From the NCBI GenBank assembly GCA_903837555.1, contig CAILUV010000036.1, positions 1 to 33,980 on the forward strand: 33,980 nt of DNA, written 5' to 3'. The first letter of the stretch is position 1. The number at the start of each line of letters is the position of its first letter. Below, in pieces: positions 13,990-22,175 of the stretch. Under the pieces are notes generated by a model. It was not told the origin of the DNA and ran no database searches. It saw only the letters and a program-made list of their open reading frames with translations. A program made the translations under genes and the position numbers. Source of the stretch: an uncultured Alphaproteobacteria bacterium. Lineage in GTDB: Bacteria > Pseudomonadota > Alphaproteobacteria > Micropepsales > Micropepsaceae.

Positions 13990-14688
13990 TTACTGGGCGA
14001 CCTGACCAGCCGACTGTTCCGGCTGGGCCTGGGCGGGAGCAGCCGCTTCCGCCGAAGGCATCGCCTCGGTCTGAGCATTGGCCGGGATGTCCTGCGCCGT
14101 GGTGGCATCCGCCGGCACGCTCACGCCGGGCGTCGGGCTGGCGACAGCCACATCAGACGGCGAAGGCGTGGGCGACACCGGCTCCGGCACGGTCGGCGTT
14201 ACTTCCGCCTGCTGGGTCGGCTGCGTCGTCACAGCCTGGCTGTCGGCGCCCATGCGCACCGCAGCGCCTTCAGAGATGGCCGGGGCGGCGGGTGACGCCA
14301 CACGCGCCGACCTTACGGGCGCAGGTGTCGCAACAGGCGCGGGCGTGAGGGCGGGCTCCGCCACCGGGGCGGCGTCAGCCGTGGTGGTATCCGCCGCCGG
14401 CGCCATCATGGGCGCGGGCTGGGCAGGCGGCGGCGCCGGCGTGTTGGCGGCGACGGCCACGGGCTGCGGATTGTTGGCCGGGCTCGACGCGCTATAGGCA
14501 TAGAGCCCCGCGCCGCCGACCATAAGCGCGACAGCAAGCGCGCCGACCATCTTGCCGGTGTTGTTGGGATGGCGTTCTTCCGGGCTGACGGTGTGAAAGC
14601 TGGACAGGCCCGAACCATTGCCCATCGGCTCATGGTGCAGGATCACAGTACGTTCGTCAGACGGGGTATTAAAATCGCGCAGGCTCAT
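13990..14688 (-). CDS. Pro/Ala/Thr-rich single-pass membrane protein
   Basis: 232 aa. Residues 1-46 are polar (SLRDFNTPSDERTVILHHE onward), one transmembrane segment follows at ~47-66 (MVGALAVALMVGGAGLYAY), and the rest is a low-complexity periplasmic tail dominated by Pro, Ala, Thr, Val and Gln. The layout is that of a type II membrane protein with a long, flexible wall-spanning tail, like the linker of TonB or of cell-division and stress proteins, but there is no recognisable C-terminal domain (no SPOR, OmpA or TonB fold). Start is ATG 14688 with an excellent aggagg site. No family assigned; function unknown. Confidence 0.75.
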   Translation of the reverse strand: MSLRDFNTPSDERTVILHHEPMGNGSGLSSFHTVSPEERHPNNTGKMVGALAVALMVGGAGLYAYSASSPANNPQPVAVAANTPAPPPAQPAPMMAPAADTTTADAAPVAEPALTPAPVATPAPVRSARVASPAAPAISEGAAVRMGADSQAVTTQPTQQAEVTPTVPEPVSPTPSPSDVAVASPTPGVSVPADATTAQDIPANAQTEAMPSAEAAAPAQAQPEQSAGQVAQ

Positions 14689-14941
14689 GCATTTCCTCCT
14701 GATGGAAGTCTGTTCTGTTACGGATAAGAGAACGTCAGGAAAGATGCCCGGTTGCGTACGGGATTAACAAAGGCAGATTGCGGCGAATATTAGAAACGGG
14801 CGCCATAATAGTAGCCAATACGCCTTTGTACTTGCGGTGCTTTCACGATGCTGGCGACGCTTGCGCCACAATCCGCCCCATCCACTTTGCGCGAAGGCCG
14901 CAAAGCGCATAGCCTGCGCCTTTCGCAAGGAGGAGCACGCA

Positions 14942-15157
14942 ATGGCCAAAAGCATCGCACAACGCCTCAGCGCCCTGGAAAAACTGATAGCGAGGATTCT
15001 CAAGCCCGAGAACCTGATCGCCACACGCAGGAAATCCAAAAAGAAGACGGCGAAAAAGAAGAAGCCCGCAGCCAAAGCCAAAACCAAGCCCAAAGCCAAA
15101 AAGCGCAAGGCGAAGCGCCGCGCGCCGGTGTTCATCCCCGCGCCGCCGCTGCTGTAA
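14942..15157 (+). CDS. Small lysine-rich protein, histone-H1-like
   Basis: 71-aa, strongly basic protein with a strong aaggagg site before ATG 14942. The first ~28 residues form an amphipathic helix (SIAQRLSALEKLIARILKP), the middle is a Lys/Ala/Pro tract (RRKSKKKTAKKKKPAAKAK) of the kind found in H1-like Hc1/AlgP tails, and the end is hydrophobic (APVFIPAPPLL). A second gene of the same plan lies at 16473-16703 on the other side of the CorA-type gene. Binding to DNA or RNA is inferred from composition only. It ends three bases before the convergent zntB stop. Confidence 0.7.
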   Translation: MAKSIAQRLSALEKLIARILKPENLIATRRKSKKKTAKKKKPAAKAKTKPKAKKRKAKRRAPVFIPAPPLL

Positions 15158-15160
15158 GCC

Positions 15161-16138
15161 TCAGCGCAGGATGCTGAAGCGGCGCAGCACCCAATAGACG
15201 CCGCCGGTCAGCGCCAGGCACAGCGCGAAGACGTACGCAAAGCCGTGCGGATGATCGGCCCAGGGTATGCCGTGCAGGTTCATGCCGAACGCGCCCGCCA
15301 GGAAGGTGGGTGGCAGCAGCAGGGTCGAGATCATGGTCAGCGCCGACAGGCTGCGGTTGGTGGTGGCGGCGATGCGGGTTTCGATTTCCTCGTTCAACAG
15401 CCGCGCCCGGTCCAGCAGCGCGTTGCAGTCGCGCTCGAAATCCTCCGCCTCCTGCAGCATCAGCGGCAGGTGTTCCAGCAGCGGGCTGGTATGCACCACA
15501 TTGCGGGCGCTGGTGGCGCGGTGGATCGCGCTGCGCAGCGAGGAGAATTCGCGCGCGTGGCGCGACAGCTCGCGCCGCAGCGGCCCCAGCGCGGCGGCGC
15601 CGTCGGCACGGTCGGCCAGCACCTGATCCTCGATGCGGGCCAGTTCGCGCGCCAGCACCGCCAGCCGCTGTTCGATCAGGGCGATCAGAAATTCCTGCTG
15701 CTGCGCCAGCGCTGCGGACGGGCCTGCCGGATTGATCCCGCTGTCGACCGCGTCGCGCAGATCTTCCGTCGCGCGCAAGGAATGACGCCGCGCCGTGACC
15801 AGCCGCGTGGCGTCCAGCCAGAAGCTGAGCCGCCCGGCTCCCAGGCTTTCGCCGGCAAAGTCCTGTTCGATATCCGGCAGCACGCCCCAGGCGCCGTCGC
15901 GCGTGAGATGAAACTGCACCCGGTCTTCGGCGCCCAGCATCGCGGCGCGCGCGTCCGGCGGCATGTCGGCAAAGGAATCGAGAAAGCGGCGGGCACGGGT
16001 GTCGCTGAGCGTTAGATGCAGCCAGAGCCAGTCATGCGGCTGCGTCAGCGCGGCGGCGAGCGTGTCGTCGCGCAGCCGCACCGCCTTTTGCGGGCCGAAC
16101 AGAAATCCGAAGACAAGCCCGGCGCAGCGCTCCAGCAT
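15161..16138 (-). CDS. zntB: CorA-family divalent cation transporter, ZntB type
   Basis: 325-aa inner-membrane transporter. The N-terminal ~260 residues form the cytoplasmic funnel (LWLHLTLSDTRARRFLDS, LARIEDQVLADRADG), with long helices. Two transmembrane helices are at the C-terminus, the first ending in the signature GMNLHGIPW (GMN motif), then FAYVFALCLALTGGVYWVL. The short loop HGIPW between helices and the H/R at the end are closer to ZntB, which imports Zn2+ (proton-coupled), than to Mg2+ CorA, but ion specificity cannot be read securely from sequence. Start is ATG 16138; a GTG ten codons upstream at 16168 is possible. Sits between two lysine-rich small genes and converges with the first. 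Confidence 0.85.
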   Translation of the reverse strand: MLERCAGLVFGFLFGPQKAVRLRDDTLAAALTQPHDWLWLHLTLSDTRARRFLDSFADMPPDARAAMLGAEDRVQFHLTRDGAWGVLPDIEQDFAGESLGAGRLSFWLDATRLVTARRHSLRATEDLRDAVDSGINPAGPSAALAQQQEFLIALIEQRLAVLARELARIEDQVLADRADGAAALGPLRRELSRHAREFSSLRSAIHRATSARNVVHTSPLLEHLPLMLQEAEDFERDCNALLDRARLLNEEIETRIAATTNRSLSALTMISTLLLPPTFLAGAFGMNLHGIPWADHPHGFAYVFALCLALTGGVYWVLRRFSILR

Positions 16139-16242
16139 GTGGCCTGCGGTACAGGCGCAATATTTCACTTTTGTGACAGCGCGAGGGGACGCTGCGTCGC
16201 GCTATCGCGCGGCAACACTTGGCGTTAGAGTTCCGCGCAATA

Positions 16243-16455
16243 ATGGGGACGGTGGTGGACAAGGACGGAACGCATCGCGGCATCGCCTATTCCATCTACC
16301 GGCTGAGCGAACAGCGCTGGACATGGCATGTCGAACCGCCCGCCTGCATCAAGGGCCTGCGCCATGAGAAGGGCGAAGTGTCGGGCGAACAGACCGACGC
16401 CGCCGCCGCCGCCCGCAACGCTATCGAAATTCAGATCCGTCAATTCACGCAGTAG
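16243..16455 (+). CDS. Small hypothetical protein upstream of the second lysine-rich gene
   Basis: 70-aa soluble protein, MGTVVDKDGTHRGIAYSIYR at its start, then WTWHVEPPACIKGLR and a C-terminal helix (DAAAAARNAIEIQIRQFTQ). The pattern of two beta-strand pairs and one helix resembles small dsRBD- or DUF-like domains common in alphaproteobacteria, but no family is identified. Start may instead be TTG 16219. It ends 17 bases before the next gene, so the two are probably one operon, divergent from zntB. Confidence 0.65.
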   Translation: MGTVVDKDGTHRGIAYSIYRLSEQRWTWHVEPPACIKGLRHEKGEVSGEQTDAAAAARNAIEIQIRQFTQ

Positions 16456-16472
16456 AAAATTCGGAGACGATC

Positions 16473-16703
16473 ATGGGAAAGAAGTGGGACAAGTTGATGG
16501 GGCGCATTGAGGCGCTGGAAAAGGCACTCGGCCTTGGCGGCAAGACGCCGAAGGCCAGCAAGCCCAAGCCGAAGAAAAAGCCCAAGGCAAAGAAAGCGGT
16601 AAAGCCCGCCGCCAAGCCTCCTGCCAAGCCCAAGCCGAAGAAGAAGGCCAGGCGGGCGAAGAAGGCATTGCCGCCCGTCCCCGCCATCATTCCCGGACTT
16701 TAG
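16473..16703 (+). CDS. Small lysine-rich protein, histone-H1-like (paralogue)
   Basis: 76-aa basic protein with ATG 16473 and a cggag site. It has the same three parts as the protein at 14942-15157: a short N-terminal amphipathic helix (KLMGRIEALEKALGLGG), a Lys/Pro/Ala tract (KPKPKKKPKAKKAVKPAAK and similar) and a hydrophobic Pro-rich end (ALPPVPAIIPGL). The Lys-Pro-Lys and Ala-Lys repeats are typical of H1-like tails. Probably co-transcribed with the 70-aa gene before it. Its TAG overlaps the TTA of hisN by three bases on the opposite strand, so the two genes overlap at their 3' ends. Confidence 0.7.
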   Translation: MGKKWDKLMGRIEALEKALGLGGKTPKASKPKPKKKPKAKKAVKPAAKPPAKPKPKKKARRAKKALPPVPAIIPGL

Positions 16704-17500
16704 GCCGTCTTTAAAAGCGCCATCGCCTGTTCGTGCACGCGCCTGTCGCCGCACGCCAGGATGGTCTTGCCGTCGCGGCAGTCGCCGCCGTCCCATGACG
16801 TGATGATGCCGCCCGCACCTTCGACCAGCGGGATCAGCGCGGCGATGTCCCACGGCTTGAAGCCCGCTTCGACGATGACATCGACAAAGCCCAGCGCCAG
16901 CGCCGCGAACAGGTAACAGTCGCCGCTGTAGCGGGTCATGCGCGCGGCTTTCGACACGCGGTCGAATGCAGCCGCCTGCTCCGGCGTGAAGTAGGAAAAA
17001 GGATCGGTGACGCAGACGATCGCGTCCTTGATGTCGGCGCATTCGCGCACTTTCAGCGCCGTGCGGGTGTCGCCGCTCACCAGCGTGCTGCGGCCATTGA
17101 CGCCGATGAAGCGCTCGCCCAGCACCGGCTGATCCAGAATGCCCAGCACCGGCACGCCGTCATGCTCCAGCGCGATCAGCGAGCCCCATTCGTGCCGCCC
17201 GGTGATGAAACCGCGCGTGCCATCGACGGGGTCCAGTACCCAGCGCCACTTGTTGGCCGACAACCCGGCGGGCTTTTCGCCATACTCCTCGCCGAGGATC
17301 GCATCCTGCGGCCGGTCGCGGTCGATGATGGCGCGGATGGCGCGTTCGGCGCCCCTGTCCGCCTCGGTCACCGGATCGAAGGCATGCACGCCCGGCTTGT
17401 GGGTCACATCAATGCGCTGGCGGAAATAGGGCCGGATCACCGAGCCCGACGCATCGGCCAGCCGGTTGGCGAAGGCGATCATTTTTTCATCGACTGTCAT
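16700..17500 (-). CDS. hisN: Histidinol-phosphatase, inositol-monophosphatase family
   Basis: 266-aa member of the IMPase superfamily. The metal and substrate motifs are all visible: DPVTEADRGAE near 41, GEEYG near 70, WVLDPVDGTRGFITG near 86-100 and the C-terminal KPWDIAALIPLVEGAGG near 212-228. The RGF after DPVDGT is the feature seen in HisN-type histidinol phosphatases (as in Corynebacterium and alphaproteobacteria) and not in inositol monophosphatase proper. It dephosphorylates histidinol-phosphate, the eighth step of histidine synthesis. No other his gene is next to it. Starts at ATG 17500 and its end overlaps the convergent lysine-rich gene. Confidence 0.87.
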   Translation of the reverse strand: MTVDEKMIAFANRLADASGSVIRPYFRQRIDVTHKPGVHAFDPVTEADRGAERAIRAIIDRDRPQDAILGEEYGEKPAGLSANKWRWVLDPVDGTRGFITGRHEWGSLIALEHDGVPVLGILDQPVLGERFIGVNGRSTLVSGDTRTALKVRECADIKDAIVCVTDPFSYFTPEQAAAFDRVSKAARMTRYSGDCYLFAALALGFVDVIVEAGFKPWDIAALIPLVEGAGGIITSWDGGDCRDGKTILACGDRRVHEQAMALLKTA

Positions 17501-17546
17501 GCACTCTTTATAGAGGCTGGCAGGCCAGATGGGCTAGAGGACAGCC

Positions 17547-18758
17547 ATGCAGCAGCAAGAAGACAGGCTTCAGAACGCCTGCGGTTCGGCATGGGAGGTC
17601 TTCCGGGTGTTTCTCGCGCTCGGCCTCACCTCTTTCGGGGGACCGGTCGCGCATATCGGATATTTCCGCCGCGAATTCGTCGTGCGGCGGCGCTGGACCG
17701 ACGAAAGCACCTTCGCCGATCTGGTGGCGCTGGGCCAGTTTCTGCCCGGTCCCGCCAGCAGCCAGGTCGGCTTTGCCATCGGCCTGTCGCGCGCAGGCTG
17801 GCGGGGCGGGCTGGCCGCCTGGTGCGGTTTCACCCTGCCCTCGGCGCTGCTGCTGTTTGCCTTCTTCTCTGCGTCGGCATCGCTGCACGGCGACGCCGCC
17901 GCCAACGCCCTTCATGGCCTCAAGCTGGTCGCGGTCGCGGTGGTGGCGCAGGCGGTGTGGGGCATGGCGCGCATGCTGACGCCCGACCTGGGGCGCATCG
18001 CCATCGCCGTAGCGGGCGCAGCGACCGTGCTCTTCGTCGGCGGCGCCTTCGGACAGATCGCCGCGATTCTGCTGGGCGGCGCGGCGGGATTGATCCTTTG
18101 CCAGGGCTTGTTCGCGCCGGTGACCGGGCGGGTGGGAACGCCTGTCTCGCCCGCGATGGGCGCGGTGCTGCTGACGGCATTCGTGCTGTTGCTGCTGGGC
18201 CTGCCGCTGGCCGCCGGCCAGTCGCACATGCTTGCGGTGTTCGAGGCATTTTACCGCTCCGGCGCGCTGGTGTTCGGCGGCGGACATGTCGTTCTGCCGC
18301 TGCTGCATGATGCGCTGGTCGCGCCGAACTGGATCACACCGGAATCTTTTCTGGCCGGTTATGGCGCGGCCCAGGCCGTTCCGGGTCCGCTGTTCACGGT
18401 TGCGGCCTATCTGGGCGCGGGCATGACGCTGTGGCCCAACGGGGCGGCGGGCGCAGCGGTGGCGCTGGCGGGAATCTTCCTTCCCGGCTTGCTGGTGATG
18501 GCGGGCGCCCTGCCTTTCTGGGACAGGTTTCGCACCGGCGTGAAGGCACAGGCCATGATGCGCGGCGTCAATGCGGCGGTGGTCGGCCTGCTGGCCGCGG
18601 CGCTTTATGATCCGTTGTGGAAATACGCGGTGCTGGACTGGACGGATGTGGCGCTGGTGCTGGCGGGACTGGGCTTGATGACGGTGGGCAAGGCGCCGCC
18701 GCTGCTGGTGGTCGTCTTTCTCGTGGTCGCGGCCATGGCGGCCGGACTGCTGGTCTAG
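17547..18758 (+). CDS. chrA: Chromate transporter
   Basis: 403-aa inner-membrane protein of the long-chain CHR family, formed by two homologous halves. The N-half shows the CHR signature FLALGLTSFGGPVAHIGYFR and ALGQFLPGPASSQVGFAIG; the C-half repeats it as LVFGGGHVVLPLLHDALV and GYGAAQAVPGPLFTVAAYLGAG. About ten hydrophobic helices are seen. ChrA expels chromate by proton antiport, giving chromate resistance. The ATG at 17547 has a gagga site. It stands alone with no chrB regulator beside it, and only 46 bases separate it from the divergent hisN. Confidence 0.92.
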   Translation: MQQQEDRLQNACGSAWEVFRVFLALGLTSFGGPVAHIGYFRREFVVRRRWTDESTFADLVALGQFLPGPASSQVGFAIGLSRAGWRGGLAAWCGFTLPSALLLFAFFSASASLHGDAAANALHGLKLVAVAVVAQAVWGMARMLTPDLGRIAIAVAGAATVLFVGGAFGQIAAILLGGAAGLILCQGLFAPVTGRVGTPVSPAMGAVLLTAFVLLLLGLPLAAGQSHMLAVFEAFYRSGALVFGGGHVVLPLLHDALVAPNWITPESFLAGYGAAQAVPGPLFTVAAYLGAGMTLWPNGAAGAAVALAGIFLPGLLVMAGALPFWDRFRTGVKAQAMMRGVNAAVVGLLAAALYDPLWKYAVLDWTDVALVLAGLGLMTVGKAPPLLVVVFLVVAAMAAGLLV

Positions 18759-18772
18759 GACGACAGCGACTT

Positions 18773-19102
18773 TCAGGCCAAAGAGCGGGGCCCGAACAAG
18801 ATCACCGCCATGCCCACCAGACAGATCGCCGCGCCGGTCAGGTCCCACGTGTCGGGCCGCTGGCCTTCGATCATCCAGCCCCACACCAACGCGGCCGCGA
18901 TATAGATGCCGCCATACGCGGCATAGGCGCGGCCCGCAAAGGCCGCATCCACCAACGTCAGCAGATACGCAAAACCCGCCAGCGCGATCACGCCCGGGAT
19001 TAGCCACAGCGCCGATTTGCCGAGCTTCAGCCACGACCAGAAGGCAAAGCAGCCCGCGATCTCCAGCACCGCCGCGCCGATGAAGGCGGCAAGCGATGTC
19101 AT
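18773..19102 (-). CDS. ynfA: YnfA-family (UPF0060) small membrane protein
   Basis: 109-aa inner-membrane protein with four transmembrane helices, related to small multidrug resistance (SMR) transporters. Signature segments are [20 protein letters not shown] and [18 protein letters not shown], followed by a final [17 protein letters not shown]. Function: published work on Shigella YnfA suggests efflux of cationic compounds; elsewhere unknown. ATG 19102 overlaps the nhaA stop as ATGA (19099-19102), so the two are translationally coupled and ynfA depends on nhaA expression. Confidence 0.9.
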   Translation of the reverse strand: MTSLAAFIGAAVLEIAGCFAFWSWLKLGKSALWLIPGVIALAGFAYLLTLVDAAFAGRAYAAYGGIYIAAALVWGWMIEGQRPDTWDLTGAAICLVGMAVILFGPRSLA

Positions 19103-20223
19103 GTCTTCACTCCTTTGGCGCCGGCCTGATGCAGCACCAGCCAGCCGCCCACACCGGCAATGAGCGAGCCTGCCAGCACGCCCAGCTTGGCCGCCGCCAC
19201 ATTGTCGGGACTCGTGAAGGCCAGCGCGCCGATGAAAAGACTGATGGTGAAACCGATGCCGCACAGCAGCGACACGCCATAGACCTGCACCCAGTTGGCG
19301 CGGACGGGCAATTTCGCAATGCCCAGCTTCACGCCAAGCCAGCAGGCGCCCAGAATGCCGATCTGCTTGCCGAAGAACAGCCCCGCCGCCACGCCAAGGG
19401 TGATGGGCTGCAGGAAGGTGGCGAAGGAAATGCCGCCCAGCGCGACACCGGCATTGGCAAAGGCGAATACCGGCACGATGCCGTAGGCCACCGGGTTGGC
19501 CAGCCCGTCTTCCAGCTTGCGCGCCGGCCAGTTGTCGCCAGGACCGTTGGGAATGACAAAGGCCAGCAGCACGCCCGCGATGGTGGCGTGGATGCCCGAC
19601 TTCAGCACGAAGAACCACAGCGCCGCGCCCACCATCAGGTAGGGCCATAGCTGCCGCACACCCAACCGGTTCATCGCGTACAGCACGGCCAGCGTTCCGG
19701 CCGCCAGGCCCAGAAACAGCGGCGACAGGCCGGAACCATAGAACAGCGCGATGATCAGAACGGCGAGCAGGTCATCGATGATGGCCAGCGCGGTGAGAAA
19801 GATTTTCAGCGATGCGGGCGCGCGCGATCCCAGCATCGCCAGCACGCCCAGCGAGAAGGCGATGTCGGTGGCGGTGGGAATGGCCCAGCCATGCAGCGCC
19901 CCGTTCCAGTTGAGCGCCGCATAGATCACGGCGGGCGCCACCATGCCGCCCACGGCCGCCAGGCCCGGCAAGGCGCGGCCCGCCCAGGTGGAAAGCTGGC
20001 CCTCGACCAGTTCATGGCGAATCTCCAGCCCGACCAGCAGGAAGAACAGGGCCATCAGCCCGTCATTGATCCAGTGATGCAGGCTGAGGCCCGCGACATA
20101 GCTGTGCAAACCGTCGAAATAGACCCCGGAAAAGGGCGAGTTGGCCACCAGCAGCGCCAGCACCGTCACCCCCAGCAGCAACACGCCGCTGGCCGCTTCG
20201 CTCTTGAAGAATTTGTCGACCAT
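19099..20223 (-). CDS. nhaA: Na+/H+ antiporter NhaA
   Basis: 374-aa inner-membrane antiporter that exports sodium in exchange for protons, for salt and alkaline-pH tolerance. Catalytic aspartates are visible: Asp150-Asp151 in [18 protein letters not shown] and Asp120 in [18 protein letters not shown]. The remainder matches the 12-helix topology of the E. coli protein, slightly shorter at the C-terminus. It is the first gene of a two-gene unit with ynfA. No NhaR-type regulator is next to it. Only 47 bases lie between it and the end of the upstream hydrolase gene, both on the minus strand, so it may also receive readthrough. Confidence 0.95.
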   Translation of the reverse strand: MVDKFFKSEAASGVLLLGVTVLALLVANSPFSGVYFDGLHSYVAGLSLHHWINDGLMALFFLLVGLEIRHELVEGQLSTWAGRALPGLAAVGGMVAPAVIYAALNWNGALHGWAIPTATDIAFSLGVLAMLGSRAPASLKIFLTALAIIDDLLAVLIIALFYGSGLSPLFLGLAAGTLAVLYAMNRLGVRQLWPYLMVGAALWFFVLKSGIHATIAGVLLAFVIPNGPGDNWPARKLEDGLANPVAYGIVPVFAFANAGVALGGISFATFLQPITLGVAAGLFFGKQIGILGACWLGVKLGIAKLPVRANWVQVYGVSLLCGIGFTISLFIGALAFTSPDNVAAAKLGVLAGSLIAGVGGWLVLHQAGAKGVKT

Positions 20224-20270
20224 CGCGCCAGACTAGCCGCAGGCACCCGCCCGCGCGAGCAAAACCGGCA

Positions 20271-21560
20271 TCACTTCTCCGGGTTGACCAGCGCCCCATA
20301 GGTGAAGACGCGCGCCATCGGGCGCAGATCCTCGACGCCGCCGCTCAATCGCTGGACCATGCCGACAAAGAACAGGTCGTTGGTGGGGTCAGCCCAGAAC
20401 CAGGTACCGGCCGCGCCGCCCCAGTCATAGCTGTCCTTGCCGTCCATGCGCCCGATCGCGCGCGGGTTCATCACGATGCGAAAATCCATGCCGAAGCCGA
20501 CATGCTCGTTGAAGCCCTGCGTGCCCTGGAAATTTTTCAGCACATCCATCGGCACGACATTGGTGTACATCAGCTCGACGGCGGCAGGCGAAAGAATGCG
20601 CGCGCCGTCCAGCTCGCCCTTGTTCAGCAGCATCTGGCCGAAGCGTGCATAATCCCTCATCGTGGAAACAAGCCCGCCGCCGGCATTTTCGCGCAGCGTG
20701 GGACTGAGAAGATCGCGCACGATGCCCGGCGGCGCCGGCACCAGTTTTCCGCTTGCGGCATCGCCCTGATAGACCTCGGCAAGACGCGCCTGACGGGCGA
20801 CGTCCAGGCGGAACGAAGTATCGGTCATCTTCAGCGGCTGGAAGATGCGCTGGTCAAAGAACGCGCCCAGGCTTTGTCCCGACAGGCGTTCGACGATCGC
20901 GCCCTGGATATCGACGCTGATCGAATATGCCCAATCCGTGCCCGGCTGGAACTTCAGCGGAATATTGGCCAGCTTGTCGATCATCTGCTGCTGCGTGGCG
21001 GTGGGCAGCACATTTTCCTTCTGGATCATCCTGTCCACCGCATGCCGGTTATCCAGGCCATAGCCGAAACCGGCGGTGTGGCTCATGATTTCGCGCATGG
21101 TCGGCGGGCGCGTCACCGGCACGGTGATCATGTTGCCCTTCTTGTCGGTGCCGGTCATGACGCGCAGATTCTTGAACTCCGGCACGAATTTGGTGACCGG
21201 ATCGTCCATCTGCCATTTGCCCTCCTCGAACAGCATCATCATGGCGACGCCGGTGATGGGCTTGGTCATGGAATAGATGCGGAAGATGGTGTCCGCCGTC
21301 ATCGGCGTCCCTTTGGCCAGGTCCGCCTGGCCGTATATTCTGGAATGCACGATCTTGCCGTGCCGCACCAGCATCGTGGTCATGCCCGCCACGCGGCCAT
21401 CGGCCACCACCTTGGCCATGTAGTCATCCAGCTTTTTCAGACGGGCGGAATCAAAGCCCTGGCTTTCCGGGCTGGCGGTGGGCAACTGCGCGGCGGCAGG
21501 CAGCACGGTCAGCGCCGTCAGGGCGAGCGCGGCAACAAGCGCGGCGGATTTCTTCAGCAT
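20271..21560 (-). CDS. Exported serine hydrolase, class C beta-lactamase family
   Basis: 429 aa with a Sec signal peptide (KKSAALVAALALTALTVL, cut after PAAAQ or close). The beta-lactamase/transpeptidase-like fold is shown by Ser97-x-x-Lys100 in FRIYSMTKPITG, Tyr212-Ser213 in DWAYSISVD (Y-x-N variant with Ile at the third position) and the WGGAAGT segment as the third motif. Esterase EstB and D-aminopeptidases share this fold; a true beta-lactamase role is not implied. Acts in the periplasm. Start is ATG 21560, preceded by gggggaa. Divergent from the 168-aa membrane protein gene. Unlike the hydrolase-like protein at 30169, it keeps the nucleophile. Confidence 0.87.
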   Translation of the reverse strand: MLKKSAALVAALALTALTVLPAAAQLPTASPESQGFDSARLKKLDDYMAKVVADGRVAGMTTMLVRHGKIVHSRIYGQADLAKGTPMTADTIFRIYSMTKPITGVAMMMLFEEGKWQMDDPVTKFVPEFKNLRVMTGTDKKGNMITVPVTRPPTMREIMSHTAGFGYGLDNRHAVDRMIQKENVLPTATQQQMIDKLANIPLKFQPGTDWAYSISVDIQGAIVERLSGQSLGAFFDQRIFQPLKMTDTSFRLDVARQARLAEVYQGDAASGKLVPAPPGIVRDLLSPTLRENAGGGLVSTMRDYARFGQMLLNKGELDGARILSPAAVELMYTNVVPMDVLKNFQGTQGFNEHVGFGMDFRIVMNPRAIGRMDGKDSYDWGGAAGTWFWADPTNDLFFVGMVQRLSGGVEDLRPMARVFTYGALVNPEK

Positions 21561-21643
21561 GACGTTAAATTCCCCCAAATCTTTTGGTCTTGGGCCAAGC
21601 CTAGCCGCCACCGTGCTAGAATCGCAAATGAATCGAGGAGCGC

Positions 21644-22150
21644 ATGAAAGAACTGGCTGACAAGAACCTGCGCTTGGCCGCCGGGCTGTTCCTGGCATCG
21701 CCGCTGATCACCATCACCAGCTACTATCTGCTGATCGGGCTGATGGGCACCGTCATGGGCATCGGCATGGGCGGCGGCATCAAGGATTGGAGCACGGCGC
21801 TGTTTGCGGCCGTGATGTTCCTGGTCCCGATCGCCTTTCAGGCCGCAATGTGGCGCGGCTATTACCGGTACTTCGTCTCCGCGCATGCCAGCGCGCCGCC
21901 CGCCATCCTGGGCTCGCTGCTGATCGCCGCCGCGGGCTGGTGGGCTGGCACCGGCATGTTTCTGCTGTTTTTCGAATCCCGCACGCCCGGCTGGACGTTG
22001 CTGATGTTCGGCGCGGCGCTGGCCTGGGCCGTGATCACGGTGACAGCCGTCATCCGCCACAGGCGCGAGGCGCGCTGGACCCTGCTGGGCGCGCCCTTTG
22101 TGCTGTATGCGCCGGTGGTGTTCGTTTACGCCAAGGCGATGGGATACTAG
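21644..22150 (+). CDS. Hypothetical four-helix membrane protein
   Basis: 168-aa inner-membrane protein with four hydrophobic segments at about 10-45, 50-70, 88-110 and 122-160 (the last in two parts). Conserved-looking features are MGIGMGGGIKDWSTAL and a WRGYYRYF turn on a cytoplasmic loop. A clear gaggag site precedes ATG 21644. It ends 25 bases from the convergent sulP gene. No family recognised and no enzymatic motif. Confidence 0.75.
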   Translation: MKELADKNLRLAAGLFLASPLITITSYYLLIGLMGTVMGIGMGGGIKDWSTALFAAVMFLVPIAFQAAMWRGYYRYFVSAHASAPPAILGSLLIAAAGWWAGTGMFLLFFESRTPGWTLLMFGAALAWAVITVTAVIRHRREARWTLLGAPFVLYAPVVFVYAKAMGY

Positions 22151-22175
22151 GCGAAGGCGCACCCGCCCCTGCGCA

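Noticed and set aside
14764-15135. Hydrophobic-looking open frame opposite the first lysine-rich gene
   Set aside because: Lys codons read as Phe/Leu on the other strand give an apparent membrane segment; the plus-strand gene has the better start and a strong ribosome binding site.
17508-19034. 508-aa open frame opposite chrA
   Set aside because: Arg/Gln/His-rich shadow of chrA codons with no domain; chrA is complete on the plus strand.
20271-21560. Possible antibiotic-resistance beta-lactamase
   Set aside because: It has the SxxK fold but lacks the canonical Y-x-N third residue and looks like an esterase/peptidase relative; resistance cannot be claimed.
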